DNA from: an uncultured Acidimicrobiales bacterium
GTDB lineage: Bacteria > Actinomycetota > Acidimicrobiia > Acidimicrobiales > SHLQ01
Length of the DNA: 43,519 bases
Direction: 5' to 3'
NCBI GenBank assembly: GCA_937922235.1
Contig: CAKZVC010000024.1
Location: forward strand, 1-43,519
Of this stretch, positions 9,301-17,374 are shown in pieces. How positions within the stretch are numbered: position 1 is the first letter of the stretch; every line of letters begins with the position of its first letter. The notes under the pieces are model-generated. The model ran no database searches. It worked only from the letters and a program-made list of their open reading frames with translations, and was not told the DNA's origin. The position numbers were made by a program, and so were the translations under genes.

Positions 9301-10584
9301 GTTAGCGAATCCAAAGTTCCCAATGGCGCAGTAATGTCTTTCGAGCCGAACGCTGCCTTCCTCTACGGTCGCGCCCGCTTCATTGAGGTTTTTGTGGAGC
9401 TAGGTGCGACGGACGACGAAGACCCTGCGGTCCAAGCTAGCAGAATGTCTGAAGTTATCGAGATGGTCGCCGAGGAAACTAGGTCGATCCACGCTGCGAT
9501 TCTATTCATGGAGGCACCGGCGAGCCCGCCGCCCAGCGACGACCCTATGAGACTGAGGGCGTCGATAGGTGATGGTGTTCGTTGTCGCGTCGCATTGCCT
9601 CAAGCCGCACTCCTCTACCGTCACCAGTTTCGCGTTAACGTAGTTGAACGAGCCCGTAAGTTGGGCTGTCGAGTCTGGATCGAAGACCGGCGTCGGGTCA
9701 ATAGTCGAAACTGGTTGAAAATTGGCGACCCAATCACGTATTCCTGGGTTGATAGGCGGAATGCCAAAGGAAGAGAGATTCGGTCTTATATCCCTATAAC
9801 AGCCGTGGGGCCTGCGCGCACCGGTGCCACCTTTAGATTCGTGAAGTTTTTGCGAAAGGAAGGGTTTCGCCCTTCCGCTATTTCGATGAAATCAATGTCC
9901 GATAACGCGGTAATTCATGTTTGGGTTCCGTCTAGCTCTGCTCCCCCTAATCCGACAACATTTTCAAGATCAGTTGATGGATATCCCCGTACGTATAACA
10001 TTATTCATGCCACGAAGCATGACTGTGTTGATCTCAAAGAGACCGATGGCTCGGTCGAGGAAGAATTCTCCGACTTTGTTCGCTCGTCCCTGGGAGCACT
10101 ATGTCTACCAAGTGACCATGTTCCCCATGGCAATGAAGGCATCCTTGATGGCTACGAGGTGATCGTTGGTCCACCGATGGCGCCGAGGCACACGGGTGAT
10201 CAAGAGAAAGTGGCTTTATGGTGCATCTGGAATATTCCCGACATGGATAAGGCTCATCACACCTTGATTTCTGAGTTGCAGGGTGCGTTCCAATTTAGAG
10301 GTCTGTCAATAGATACTGACTACGCCGTAAGCCGGCAGCCTATTGCGCATCGACATGTGGGTCGAATCAAAGTGGCTCTTTCTCGGTCCGAGTTCTTCTC
10401 CTATCTTGATATCGAAGCGAATGCTGAGATCGAGCCCTCCGCCTTATTGCCGGGAGTGGACAACTTCTGTCGTGAACTAGAAGCAGAGTGGCGTAGTCGA
10501 CTGCAGTTAGCACTAGATCAATCTGTGGAGGTCCAGGTAACCTGGAGGGAGGCAAACCTCGGCCGTTGGTCTAGTGTGAGGTAG
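6349..10584 (+). CDS. giant multi-spanning membrane protein with internal BON domain
   Basis: A 1411-residue protein starting at a TTG preceded by the strong site GGACAGGAGGGGG. Layout: a cytosolic N-terminal half (1-510) with a segment PRSLNAYHLTFRAEEGV that resembles the SYHxE-type beta domain of hypothetical actinobacterial membrane proteins; four hydrophobic segments at about 515-540, 573-592, 604-626 and 641-668; a basic linker; a BON domain at about 750-805 (KLTLSGTVPTLQEKL then VEVENTIAV); further hydrophobic segments at about 810-840 and 876-897; and a 500-residue soluble C-terminus with no known domain. BON domains usually bind membrane lipid and sit in the periplasm or lumen; here it lies between two membrane blocks. 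Base use is visibly more A+T-rich than in the core genes to the right. Island cargo of unknown function. Confidence 0.7.
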   Translation: MTNISQYQQQQVIVELLALIERLEVPESAPSFARSGSPIGLSFLDSSLSLNHIVRLSEEVTLNDWRFLSRNLSIDISFDKLSESQVNAGLLYGQYRDTPLEADTGLAVVSDTVGEDRLVTDRGAQTERQLLWLPITTIDRTITSPADLRDSEGRIVPRCSQIESLSLLDAAFYRLLRHLLAVRSNPGDERLHEFRNGIDRQPRWLLQSAISHLVHKGPPVEAFSNGLGTHPELTRQSAWDVVSKDFRGSVFWAPFLQLLYLVSRNYLVIAGLPASKTEHRLHYQAPDLPAQTRRHRWLKVPRRFGDEFTISYQREIPRSLNAYHLTFRAEEGVNVRRAIATTDRDVDSIDLLAEDLAFLSTELGSNPNIVAYEIDRIRLRLQNILDRRLHDVRAADIAVKSQRQTHIGLTKNRQRRETNMRWRFRKAQTAFQERRASRLAVLSHPKLDNGGVPSPDLMQALALDARAYNIGRGVHVSDDARDNYAHVYIRRPADTTSRDQGSFQVALDVALADVRPSLLSQVLWMNGALIVATLMISSAISTEGFRLLLGDDVGGAFNEYVGKVGGNSLDNADGLVALVIVVLGLVFTRLEFPKTRSVLTQLRWRAVGLALASAGTTIYLMVAITTSKSPGDLPAEIFPNAMFGYVLLFAASAMLSLSVRLLSRLARLSLYKSPAWLTWHRVVPRRLMTFTGFRSVVDFLRYETPHVVFDDTKAAQKREMLLGQAYSRQSPSAQRERELDRVNRRLARRSSDLRRRLGTHDVWVVGDGNKLTLSGTVPTLQEKLDCEEDVLTEIGYFVEVENTIAVRPTWSWVIGFGLLGGLSLTVLTAVVVGLAAAAGNATTVALTWLASALYPPGSPILDVFSQSLLQGYVRVLSNLSVGFALTGTFSLLIATFLRSQRLDSGPGAWAMDRGSELASEAAATLTDMDSGHRIVVAYVPSPRQSFEVDIVPPEGLMKHGYKEWGRSSGPCSGFVLAASDPYGSVSESKVPNGAVMSFEPNAAFLYGRARFIEVFVELGATDDEDPAVQASRMSEVIEMVAEETRSIHAAILFMEAPASPPPSDDPMRLRASIGDGVRCRVALPQAALLYRHQFRVNVVERARKLGCRVWIEDRRRVNSRNWLKIGDPITYSWVDRRNAKGREIRSYIPITAVGPARTGATFRFVKFLRKEGFRPSAISMKSMSDNAVIHVWVPSSSAPPNPTTFSRSVDGYPRTYNIIHATKHDCVDLKETDGSVEEEFSDFVRSSLGALCLPSDHVPHGNEGILDGYEVIVGPPMAPRHTGDQEKVALWCIWNIPDMDKAHHTLISELQGAFQFRGLSIDTDYAVSRQPIAHRHVGRIKVALSRSEFFSYLDIEANAEIEPSALLPGVDNFCRELEAEWRSRLQLALDQSVEVQVTWREANLGRWSSVR

Positions 10585-10620
10585 GTCCATCGCTGGGATC
10601 TCGGACACAATGCTGGACTC

Positions 10621-10802
10621 GTACCACGCCGGTAACACTGGCAGCGGCGATTCAAGGCTGATCTCGGCCACCAGCGGTCAACACGCAACCACCGATACCC
10701 CAGTAACCAAGCCGATTCCGCACTTCCACGCTACCGACACCGACCTTCTTGAGGCCGTTGAACCCGCAAGAGTTCCGGGGGTTCGAATCCCCCTCTCTCC
10801 GC
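10621..10802 (+). repeat. att-like direct repeat, copy 2, ending in a tRNA-Ser 3' half
   Basis: This matches copy 1 (3200-3382) along its whole length and in the same orientation, with the best match in the first 80 bases and in the last 45 bases. The tRNA part has CCGTTGAACCCGCAAGAGTT, the T arm GGGGG-TTCGAAT-CCCCC and the acceptor end. Its anticodon-loop side differs from copy 1 (CTTGAGG against CTTGAAAA), so it has drifted and cannot be a working tRNA. The rest of 10585-10927 holds the third fragment, a terminator and a 47-base spacer with two copies of GATGTCCTGA, one flanked by ATGTG/CACAT. Confidence 0.75.
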
Positions 10803-10849
10803 AATGTGATGTCCTGACACATCATGTTCCGATGTCCTGAACCACAACA

Positions 10850-10862
10850 CCCCTCTCTCCGC
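10850..10862 (+). repeat. third tRNA-Ser 3' end fragment (13 bases), probable original chromosomal tRNA end
   Basis: CCCCTCTCTCCGC repeats the T-stem and acceptor end of both longer copies and is followed six bases later by a strong terminator. This is the arrangement expected for the displaced original 3' end of the tRNA-Ser gene, and so for the right boundary of the island. Confidence 0.6.
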
Positions 10863-10867
10863 TTCTC

Positions 10868-10897
10868 ACTGGGGGTCGTCGAAAGACGGCCCCCAGT
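10868..10897 (+). terminator. rho-independent terminator, probably that of the original tRNA-Ser
   Basis: ACTGGGGG-TCGTC, a GAAA loop, then GACGG-CCCCCAGT form an uninterrupted stem with one G-T pair, followed by TTTCGTTTT. It ends about 30 bases before the racemase gene and follows the last tRNA-Ser fragment. Confidence 0.8.
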
Positions 10898-10927
10898 TTC
10901 GTTTTCCCGTGTTGCTAGCGTGCCCAC

Positions 10928-11650
10928 ATGAACGCTGACACTCGCGCTGACTCATCTCGAAGCCGCATCGGCATCATCGCCGGGTCTGGGCCGGAGGCGG
11001 GGATCGACCTGTGGTCGAAAGTGCTCGAGGAAAACCGGCGAGCGCACGGCGACACCTTTCAAGGTGACATCGATGCTCCGAATGTGACGGTCCTGTCGGT
11101 CTCTGAGCTCGGTCACTCCATGGACCTTCCCCACACCAACGAGCTGGTGTGGCGCCACTTGAAGACCGCCTGCGAACAGATCAGTGAGCTAGTCGATGTG
11201 TTCGCCATCGCCTGCAACACGCTCTACGCCTTCCACGACGACATCATGGCGCTCAACCTTTCTGCAACAGTCGTGTCTCCCGTGGATGCGTTGCGAACCG
11301 AAGCAGATCGTCGAGGACTTGCGGGCCTGTCCTTGTTGGCCGCTGGACCGGTAGCCGACTTCGACGGTGGCGTATCGCCCTACGCCCGCCTGACCGACGA
11401 CCTCAACATCGAGCTGCCGGAAGACCGCCAACGACTCCATGGGCTGATCGAGAACATCAAACGCCACGGCGGGTCATCACCTGAGCTCGAAGCCGAGTTT
11501 GAAGAGATCACCAGGCAGCTCAACTCACCAGTGGCAGCCCTTGCATGCACCGAGCTACCGCTTCTCGCCGCAGACGGGATCGGCGTCGAACTCATCGATG
11601 TCACACGATTGCTCGCACGCGAACTACTCAATCTTGACGGCACTGCCTAG
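10928..11650 (+). CDS. aspartate/glutamate racemase family protein
   Basis: A 240-residue cytosolic protein of the PLP-independent Asp/Glu racemase family. The two catalytic cysteines are seen in IACNT (Cys96) and ALACTEL (Cys207), and the N-terminal GIIAGSGPEAG is the family's substrate-phosphate or carboxylate loop in the form typical of aspartate racemases. It would interconvert L- and D-aspartate or a related amino acid, although some relatives are hydantoin or maleate enzymes and the substrate cannot be read from sequence. The ATG at 10928 follows the island's right boundary, making this the first core gene. The GGDEF-EAL gene follows after a short gap on the same strand. Confidence 0.85.
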   Translation: MNADTRADSSRSRIGIIAGSGPEAGIDLWSKVLEENRRAHGDTFQGDIDAPNVTVLSVSELGHSMDLPHTNELVWRHLKTACEQISELVDVFAIACNTLYAFHDDIMALNLSATVVSPVDALRTEADRRGLAGLSLLAAGPVADFDGGVSPYARLTDDLNIELPEDRQRLHGLIENIKRHGGSSPELEAEFEEITRQLNSPVAALACTELPLLAADGIGVELIDVTRLLARELLNLDGTA

Positions 11651-11715
11651 TCCGTTCGGATCAATGCGACGAAAGATACGTCCAGACAATCCAAAAGTTG
11701 GCCGATGCAACGGTA

Positions 11716-14397
11716 ATGAAGCTCGGCGGTCGACTACCCAGCATTACTTTCACCCTTGCGGTGATCGGGGTATTTCTTCTCGCGCCCTTACTCGCAGTGA
11801 CCTCAGCTCAATGGCGAAGCGCATCAGCCAGAGTCGACAGTGCCACTCGAGTTCAGCAGTCATCAGACCGCCTTGGAGTGCTTCTGCAGCTCGGCCCGGC
11901 AATCAACAACGAGATCCTCTCAACCGGTTGGACGAATGGCCGCGCCGACCTCATCACCGAACTCCCCGATGCCGCCATCCCAATTCTCAGCCTCAACGTC
12001 GCCAGCACCGTAGAGCAGGCACAAGCCCGCGTCGATCAGCTTTCACGAGCGCTTGCAGACAACGAACTCGATCAGCTGATCACCGAAGCTCGACAGACAT
12101 CTGGCGATGACAACGCGGAGGTCCTCACCGTAGGTGTCGCGTACGACCCGGTCATCGGCAAACTCCGGGCCGACCTCGATGACGAGCTCATTCGGTTGAA
12201 CTTCGCTGCGTCGGCCACCGGCGACCAATCGATAACCCGCTCAGCACGACTCGCCGAGGCAGCTGGCGATGTCCAAACATCGATCGTCGGCATGGACGGC
12301 CTTTGGGCGCAGCTGATCTCGTCGGACTTCTTTGCACCCGAGATCGAAACGATTCAGCTGTACAACTACGGCCTCGTCTCCTTCACTTCTCGCTCGGCCG
12401 TATTTGATGCCTCGTTGCCAAGCGACGGGCCTCTCCGCGACCGTTGGGATGAGCTGCAGCACAGCGTCGAGCTTGAGACAATGCTGGCGCAGTATGAGTC
12501 GACAGCACTGAAGTTCAACCAGTTCGGACTGCCTGAGACCGAAGCCCCACTCGAGCTCGACCTCTCCGATATCGACTTCGCGGAAGCGATCTCGCTCGCT
12601 GCCCAGATCTCCGGGACGCTCGAAGCAGCCGAAGAAGTCAACGAGAGGCTCGATGGCATCGTCGACACCGCCGTAGACCAACTTGAGTACGAAGCAGCCA
12701 ACGCACTTGACCGAGCCGAAGCCGAACAAGACGAAACCATCCTGTGGCTACTCGCAGCGGCAGCCTTGTTCATCACAGCTGCACTCGCCGTCGTGGTGTT
12801 CGTCAGCCAGCCAGTTCGACGGATGGCCGAAGCAGCCAACCGCCTAAGCAAAGGTGACCTCGATGTTCGGGTTCCCGAGCGTGGGCCGAGCGAGGTCCGA
12901 ATCGGTTCGAAGGCACTGAACGAAGCGTTGTCGTCGTTGAAGACGGCCGAGGCTCAAGCTGTCGCACTTGCCGAGGAGCGGCTAGACGATCCGATCCTCA
13001 AACAAAAGACGCCCGGCAGCCTCGGCGCCTCGCTACAGGCCGCAGTCGAACGGCTCGCGTCTTCGCTCGCTGACCGTGACCGAGTCCAACGCCAGATCGA
13101 GTACGACGCTTCGCATGACGGACTCACCCGTCTTGCGAACCGGCGGGCCGTGCTGGCCGAGCTCGATCGAGCAGTAAGCAGGGCCCGTCGGTCGAACAGC
13201 TATGCAGCGCTCTTGTTCATCGACCTCGATGACTTCAAAACCGTCAACGACATCCACGGCCACTACTTCGGCGACACCGTGCTCAAAGCGATCGGCGATC
13301 GGCTCAACGCAGCTGTTCGCGACGGCGACCTCGCTGGACGGTTTGGAGGCGATGAGTTCGTCGTCGTAGCTCAACCGCTTGAGGACACACGAGCAGCTGT
13401 TGTGCTTGCGGATCGAATCCTTGAGGAGATCGTGGCACCAATAGTGATCGACGGAATCACCGTCATCCCTAACGCAAGCATCGGTGTTGGCATCTCCACC
13501 GGAGACCTTACCGGTGACGAGATGCTGCGCGACGCCGACCTTGCGGTGTACCGGGCGAAGGGCAACGGCAAGGCGCGAGTCCACGTGTGCGATGACTCGC
13601 TCAGAGCCGAGTTTCAAGAGCAAGCCGACATGGAACACGCCATCGAGCGAGCGATCGAGACAAACGAATTCGTCCTGCACTACCAGCCAACCGTTCGCGC
13701 TGGCGATCATCAGACCACACTGGTTGAAGCCCTCGTTCGCTGGGAAACCCTCGAAGACGGGCTGATCATGCCGGGACAATTCATCCCCGTCGCAGAGCGA
13801 ACGAGTCTCATCCTGAAGCTCGATCAGTGGGTGTTGGACGCCGCGGCGCGCCAACTCTCTGAGTGGAGCCAACAACCCGAGACCGCGCTACTCGAAGTTG
13901 CCGTGAACATCTCGGCACGACATCTCGGAAGCGGGACGCTCGCGACCGACGTGCAGTCGGTGATCGATCGCCACGCCTTCAACCCAAGCCAGTTGACTCT
14001 CGAGATCACCGAAACCGCTCTCCTGCACGATCTCGTCGGTGCCGTCGAGGATCTGCGGACGATCCGCGAACTCGGTGTTCGTATTGCGTTGGATGATTTC
14101 GGCACTGGCTACATGTCGCTAACAAACCTGCGCTCGCTTCCCGTCGACGTCATCAAGATCGACCAGTCATTCACCGCCGAACTGGAAGATCACGAGACCC
14201 GGTCACTCGTGCAACTCATCATCGATACGGGTCACCTGCTGAACATGGAAGTGACCGCCGAAGGTGTTGAGACCGAACGCCAGGCTGACGACATGACGTC
14301 GATGGGTGCTGACCTTCTTCAGGGGTACTTCTTCAGCCGACCAAAGCCTGCATGCGAGATCATCGACATGCCGACCGATTGGGTTCACGCCAGCTAG
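11716..14397 (+). CDS. membrane HAMP-GGDEF-EAL c-di-GMP sensor protein
   Basis: An 893-residue protein if started at the ATG at 11716, which directly precedes the signal-anchor helix KLGGRLPSITFTLAVIGVF; a TTG at 11698 would add six residues. After TM1 comes an extracellular helical sensor of about 300 residues resembling a nitrate-sensor (NIT) type bundle, TM2 at about 342-363, a HAMP domain, then a GGDEF domain with intact GGDEF (544-548) and an RxxD inhibitory site (535-538), then an EAL domain with EAL (671-673), DDFGTGY and AEGVE. Both catalytic signatures are intact, so it could make or degrade c-di-GMP, with feedback inhibition through the I-site. The external signal is unknown. Confidence 0.9.
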   Translation: MKLGGRLPSITFTLAVIGVFLLAPLLAVTSAQWRSASARVDSATRVQQSSDRLGVLLQLGPAINNEILSTGWTNGRADLITELPDAAIPILSLNVASTVEQAQARVDQLSRALADNELDQLITEARQTSGDDNAEVLTVGVAYDPVIGKLRADLDDELIRLNFAASATGDQSITRSARLAEAAGDVQTSIVGMDGLWAQLISSDFFAPEIETIQLYNYGLVSFTSRSAVFDASLPSDGPLRDRWDELQHSVELETMLAQYESTALKFNQFGLPETEAPLELDLSDIDFAEAISLAAQISGTLEAAEEVNERLDGIVDTAVDQLEYEAANALDRAEAEQDETILWLLAAAALFITAALAVVVFVSQPVRRMAEAANRLSKGDLDVRVPERGPSEVRIGSKALNEALSSLKTAEAQAVALAEERLDDPILKQKTPGSLGASLQAAVERLASSLADRDRVQRQIEYDASHDGLTRLANRRAVLAELDRAVSRARRSNSYAALLFIDLDDFKTVNDIHGHYFGDTVLKAIGDRLNAAVRDGDLAGRFGGDEFVVVAQPLEDTRAAVVLADRILEEIVAPIVIDGITVIPNASIGVGISTGDLTGDEMLRDADLAVYRAKGNGKARVHVCDDSLRAEFQEQADMEHAIERAIETNEFVLHYQPTVRAGDHQTTLVEALVRWETLEDGLIMPGQFIPVAERTSLILKLDQWVLDAAARQLSEWSQQPETALLEVAVNISARHLGSGTLATDVQSVIDRHAFNPSQLTLEITETALLHDLVGAVEDLRTIRELGVRIALDDFGTGYMSLTNLRSLPVDVIKIDQSFTAELEDHETRSLVQLIIDTGHLLNMEVTAEGVETERQADDMTSMGADLLQGYFFSRPKPACEIIDMPTDWVHAS

Positions 14398-14438
14398 ATC
14401 CGGCGCAAAACCGAACAGCGCCACCGGGCGAAAACGAC

Positions 14439-14468
14439 ACATGGCCCCGGCAGTTGCCGGGGCCATGT
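14439..14468 (-). terminator. terminator hairpin between converging genes
   Basis: ACATGGCCCCGGCA and TGCCGGGGCCATGT are a perfect 14-base inverted repeat separated by two bases. On the minus strand it follows tRNA-Ser(GCT) and is trailed by GTCGTTTTCG; on the plus strand it lies 40 bases after the GGDEF-EAL stop. It can serve both directions, with the better T-run on the minus strand. Confidence 0.8.
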
Positions 14469-14473
14469 ACTTG

Positions 14474-14565
14474 CGGAGAGGGTGGGATTTGAACCCACGT
14501 CGAGGCTATAAACCCCGAACTCCCTTAGCAGGGGAGCGCCTTCGACCTGACTCGGCCACCTCTCC
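14474..14565 (-). tRNA. tRNA-Ser(GCT)
   Basis: A 92-base class II tRNA. The acceptor stem is GGAGAGG/CCTCTCC, the anticodon loop is CTGCTAA (anticodon GCT), a long variable arm follows, and the T loop is TTCAAAT. The 3' CCA is not encoded (CAA follows the discriminator G). It is intact, unlike the tRNA-Ser fragments at 3.3 and 10.8 kb, and differs from them in the anticodon and variable arm, so it is not their parent. Confidence 0.95.
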
Positions 14566-14583
14566 AGGTGCACGATGAGGATA

Positions 14584-16260
14584 TCAAGTTGCGGCGGTGT
14601 CGCGTTGTGTCTCGATCACGTCGACATCGAAGTTCTCCAAGATCGGTGCAGCGCCAGCAGGGGCATTCACCACGTGGAACGACCGACCCGCCTGACGGGC
14701 AGCAACATTGCCAGCCGCAATGGCTTCCGCGATCGATGAGTCGATAGCCGTGCTGCGGTCGAGGCTGATGGAGATGGGTCCGTTGCCGGAGTCAGCTTCG
14801 ATGGCTTCGACGAGTTCACAGCCGAGCTTGTTGAGCGTCCCGATCCAGAGCAGTCCGCGCACTCGAAGGTCAAGCCCACCATCAGCCCCCTGTTCGGCTT
14901 CGATGCGGAACGGTCGCACCACATGCAAAAGTCCGGTGAGAGCAACACCGAGCAGCACGGCGTATTGAACGTTGGGTGGCGTAAGGAGCGTGGCCAGGAA
15001 CGTGATCCACGCGAGCCCCGCCTGCCACGGCGAACGACTCCACAGCGCGACCAGGCGCCTCGGCTTGATGAGGCTGAGCACAGCACCAACAACGATCGCC
15101 CCAAGAACCGCTTCGGGTAGGTCATCGAGCAAGAACGCGAACGGCAAGAAGGCCAAGACCACAAACCCCGTGACTGCACCACTGATTCGCGTGTTGGCTC
15201 CAGCGAATCGGTTGACCGAGCTGCGAGAGAATGACCCGCCAACGGGGTATGCGCCAGTAAGTCCAGCGACCGTGTTGGCCAGGCCGGAGGCGAAGAACTC
15301 CCGCGATGACGACCACTTGCTTTGCTCTTCGTTTGCGAAGTGTCGGGCGATCGATGCTGGTTCGGCAAACCCAACCAGAGCAATAACGATGCCGCCGATG
15401 AGAAGCGAGCCGGTGCTGCTCCACGGCAGGTCTAGACTCCACTTCGGCAAGCCGGCCTCGATCTCTGGGATAACGGCGCCGCTATAACTGAACGCTCGCG
15501 AGTAGATGAGCGCCAACACCACCGCCACAAGCACTCCTGGAAAGAGGCGGTGGAGCTTCTTGCCCTGCAACATCAATGCGAGAGTGATGATGCTGATGAC
15601 AATGGCGGCGAGGGCCCAATCGCCCGGATGCGTCACCGCCCAAACTGCTCGCCGAATCGGGTTGCTCCAATCAGCAACCTCGGCTGGCAGCGCAACGCCA
15701 AGCGCCTTTGGCAACTGAGACGACAAGATCACAATCCCGGCCCCCGAGGTGAATCCAATGGCGACCGGTTCAGCCATCAAGTAAACGATCGAACCCAACC
15801 GCCCGATGCCGAGAAGCAGGCGAACCGCACCAACGATCAACGCCAGGATCGCGGCAGCACCGACATAGGCCTCAGTCTTTGCCTCAAGCCCCGCTCCGGC
15901 GAGCGCTCCAGCCGTGAGCAAACTCGTAAGCGCAACCGGTCCAGTCTGCAGGTAGGGCGACGATGCGAAGGCCGCAAAGATCAGCAGCGGGAACGCTGAA
16001 GCAAACAATCCAATGAGCGGAGGCAGGCCAGCAAGATCGGCATAGGCCAAGGACTGCGGGATAAGGACGAGCGCAACGCTCACTCCGCCAATCACGTCGC
16101 CGAGCGTGGGCTTTGGCGGAGTTCGGAGTTCGCCTAGCTGTGCACCGGCAGCGTCGCGCCAGCGGTCAAAGACGGAGTCGGTCGGTGACGGCACTCCATC
16201 CAGTAAACCGCCTCTGATGAGCCGCGCCTCAGAAATGGACTCGAAGTCCAAATCTGTCAC
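14584..16260 (-). CDS. SulP family anion transporter with STAS domain
   Basis: A 558-residue inner-membrane protein of the SulP/SLC26 family. The N-terminal membrane part begins with DVIGGVSVALVLIPQSLAYA, the sulfate-transporter signature, and has ten or more hydrophobic segments. The C-terminal 110 residues are a STAS domain (ISISLDRSTAIDSSIAEAI), the regulatory domain shared with anti-sigma antagonists. Family members carry sulfate, bicarbonate or dicarboxylates; the substrate here is open. In a marine organism bicarbonate or sulfate uptake would fit. It is divergent from the acyltransferase gene with only 41 bases between starts. Confidence 0.9.
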   Translation of the reverse strand: MTDLDFESISEARLIRGGLLDGVPSPTDSVFDRWRDAAGAQLGELRTPPKPTLGDVIGGVSVALVLIPQSLAYADLAGLPPLIGLFASAFPLLIFAAFASSPYLQTGPVALTSLLTAGALAGAGLEAKTEAYVGAAAILALIVGAVRLLLGIGRLGSIVYLMAEPVAIGFTSGAGIVILSSQLPKALGVALPAEVADWSNPIRRAVWAVTHPGDWALAAIVISIITLALMLQGKKLHRLFPGVLVAVVLALIYSRAFSYSGAVIPEIEAGLPKWSLDLPWSSTGSLLIGGIVIALVGFAEPASIARHFANEEQSKWSSSREFFASGLANTVAGLTGAYPVGGSFSRSSVNRFAGANTRISGAVTGFVVLAFLPFAFLLDDLPEAVLGAIVVGAVLSLIKPRRLVALWSRSPWQAGLAWITFLATLLTPPNVQYAVLLGVALTGLLHVVRPFRIEAEQGADGGLDLRVRGLLWIGTLNKLGCELVEAIEADSGNGPISISLDRSTAIDSSIAEAIAAGNVAARQAGRSFHVVNAPAGAAPILENFDVDVIETQRDTAAT

Positions 16261-16301
16261 TCAGTTGGTGAACCGAGAGTCCATCGTCTTACGCTCTGTA
16301 C

Positions 16302-17348
16302 GTGTCTTCGGGATTGCCCAACGCATGGATACGGCGACCATTGATGACGGGAACGCTCCTCGTTCTCGGCATCCTTGTTCCACTCATCGGTCCGATCGCG
16401 CTTGTCGTCGGGGCGATCTTGGACCTGGTCACGAGAACGCCACGATTGCGCCGAGCCCGTGGAGTTCTCCTCGTCAGCACGCTGCTCCTCATCGACGTCG
16501 TCGGGCGGTTCTTCGTGTTCGGAACATGGCTCATCGCTCCGTTCGGCATGCGGGTCGATGGGGTAAAGAGCCAGCGACGCTACAAGTGGGTGATGACCAG
16601 GTGGACCACTGCGCTGATGTGGGCCATCACCCGGATCACTCCGCTCCCGATCGACACGAGCGAGCTCGACGAATCGCTCCTCGGCGGCAACGCCGTCGTC
16701 GTGGGCCGGCACCAGAGCCTTCTAGATGCCGTCTTCCCGGCCATGCTCTTTGGTGGCCGCGGGCTGACCGCCTTGTACACCCTCAAGGAAGATCTTCGGT
16801 GGGAACCCAACATGGACATCGTTGGACATCGGATGGGTCATGTCTTTGTTACCAGGTCGCCGAAGAGCCTCGAAGCTGAGCTCGAACCTATTCGGGCTCT
16901 GGGTCGACGTATCGATGAGAACGCCGTTGGTGTGATCTTTCCCGAAGGCACCTTCTTCACGGAGGAGCGAAAGAACCGAGCACTAGCGTCGATTGCCAAG
17001 CGAAATCCTGAACGCCTTGCTCTTGCCAAAAAGATGAACTTTGTGCTCCCTCCCCGACCCGCGGGGACACTGGCCTTCCTTGAAGGCGCCGCGAATGCCG
17101 ATGTGATCGTGTTGGGCCACGTTGGATTCGAGCCCTTTGGAACCATTCGCAACATTCTTGGGAACATGGGCGCGAATCACAGCATCAAAGTGAAAGCGTG
17201 GCGCTTTCCGCGAGCGTCGATTCCAACCGGGCGCACCGAGCAAATCGAGTGGCTTTTTGAACGCTGGCTTGAGTTGGACGAGTGGGTTGCCTCACACCAC
17301 CCACTGACACCTACATCAGAAAATTTGCCACAGAGCATGGCCACATAA
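16302..17348 (+). CDS. PlsC-type 1-acyl-glycerol-phosphate acyltransferase family protein
   Basis: A 348-residue protein with one or two N-terminal membrane helices (about 15-65). The acyltransferase signature HX4D is present as H137-QSLL-D142 and the phosphate-binding FPEGT motif at 213-217. The family transfers acyl groups to lysophosphatidic acid or related lipids at the inner face of the membrane. It is longer than E. coli PlsC (about 245 residues), as in the eukaryotic-like LPLAT/AGPAT group, so the acceptor may differ. Start GTG at 16302; no strong ribosome site is visible. The histidinol-phosphatase gene follows 26 bases later on the same strand. Confidence 0.85.
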   Translation: MSSGLPNAWIRRPLMTGTLLVLGILVPLIGPIALVVGAILDLVTRTPRLRRARGVLLVSTLLLIDVVGRFFVFGTWLIAPFGMRVDGVKSQRRYKWVMTRWTTALMWAITRITPLPIDTSELDESLLGGNAVVVGRHQSLLDAVFPAMLFGGRGLTALYTLKEDLRWEPNMDIVGHRMGHVFVTRSPKSLEAELEPIRALGRRIDENAVGVIFPEGTFFTEERKNRALASIAKRNPERLALAKKMNFVLPPRPAGTLAFLEGAANADVIVLGHVGFEPFGTIRNILGNMGANHSIKVKAWRFPRASIPTGRTEQIEWLFERWLELDEWVASHHPLTPTSENLPQSMAT

Positions 17349-17374
17349 CCGCTCTTCGCTCTGGGTAAGTAGGC

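Noticed and set aside
10803..10849. Insertion sequence end (GATGTCCTGA repeats with ATGTG/CACAT)
   Set aside because: The segment is only 47 bases, there is no transposase and no matching second end, so it is kept only as a remark under the att region.
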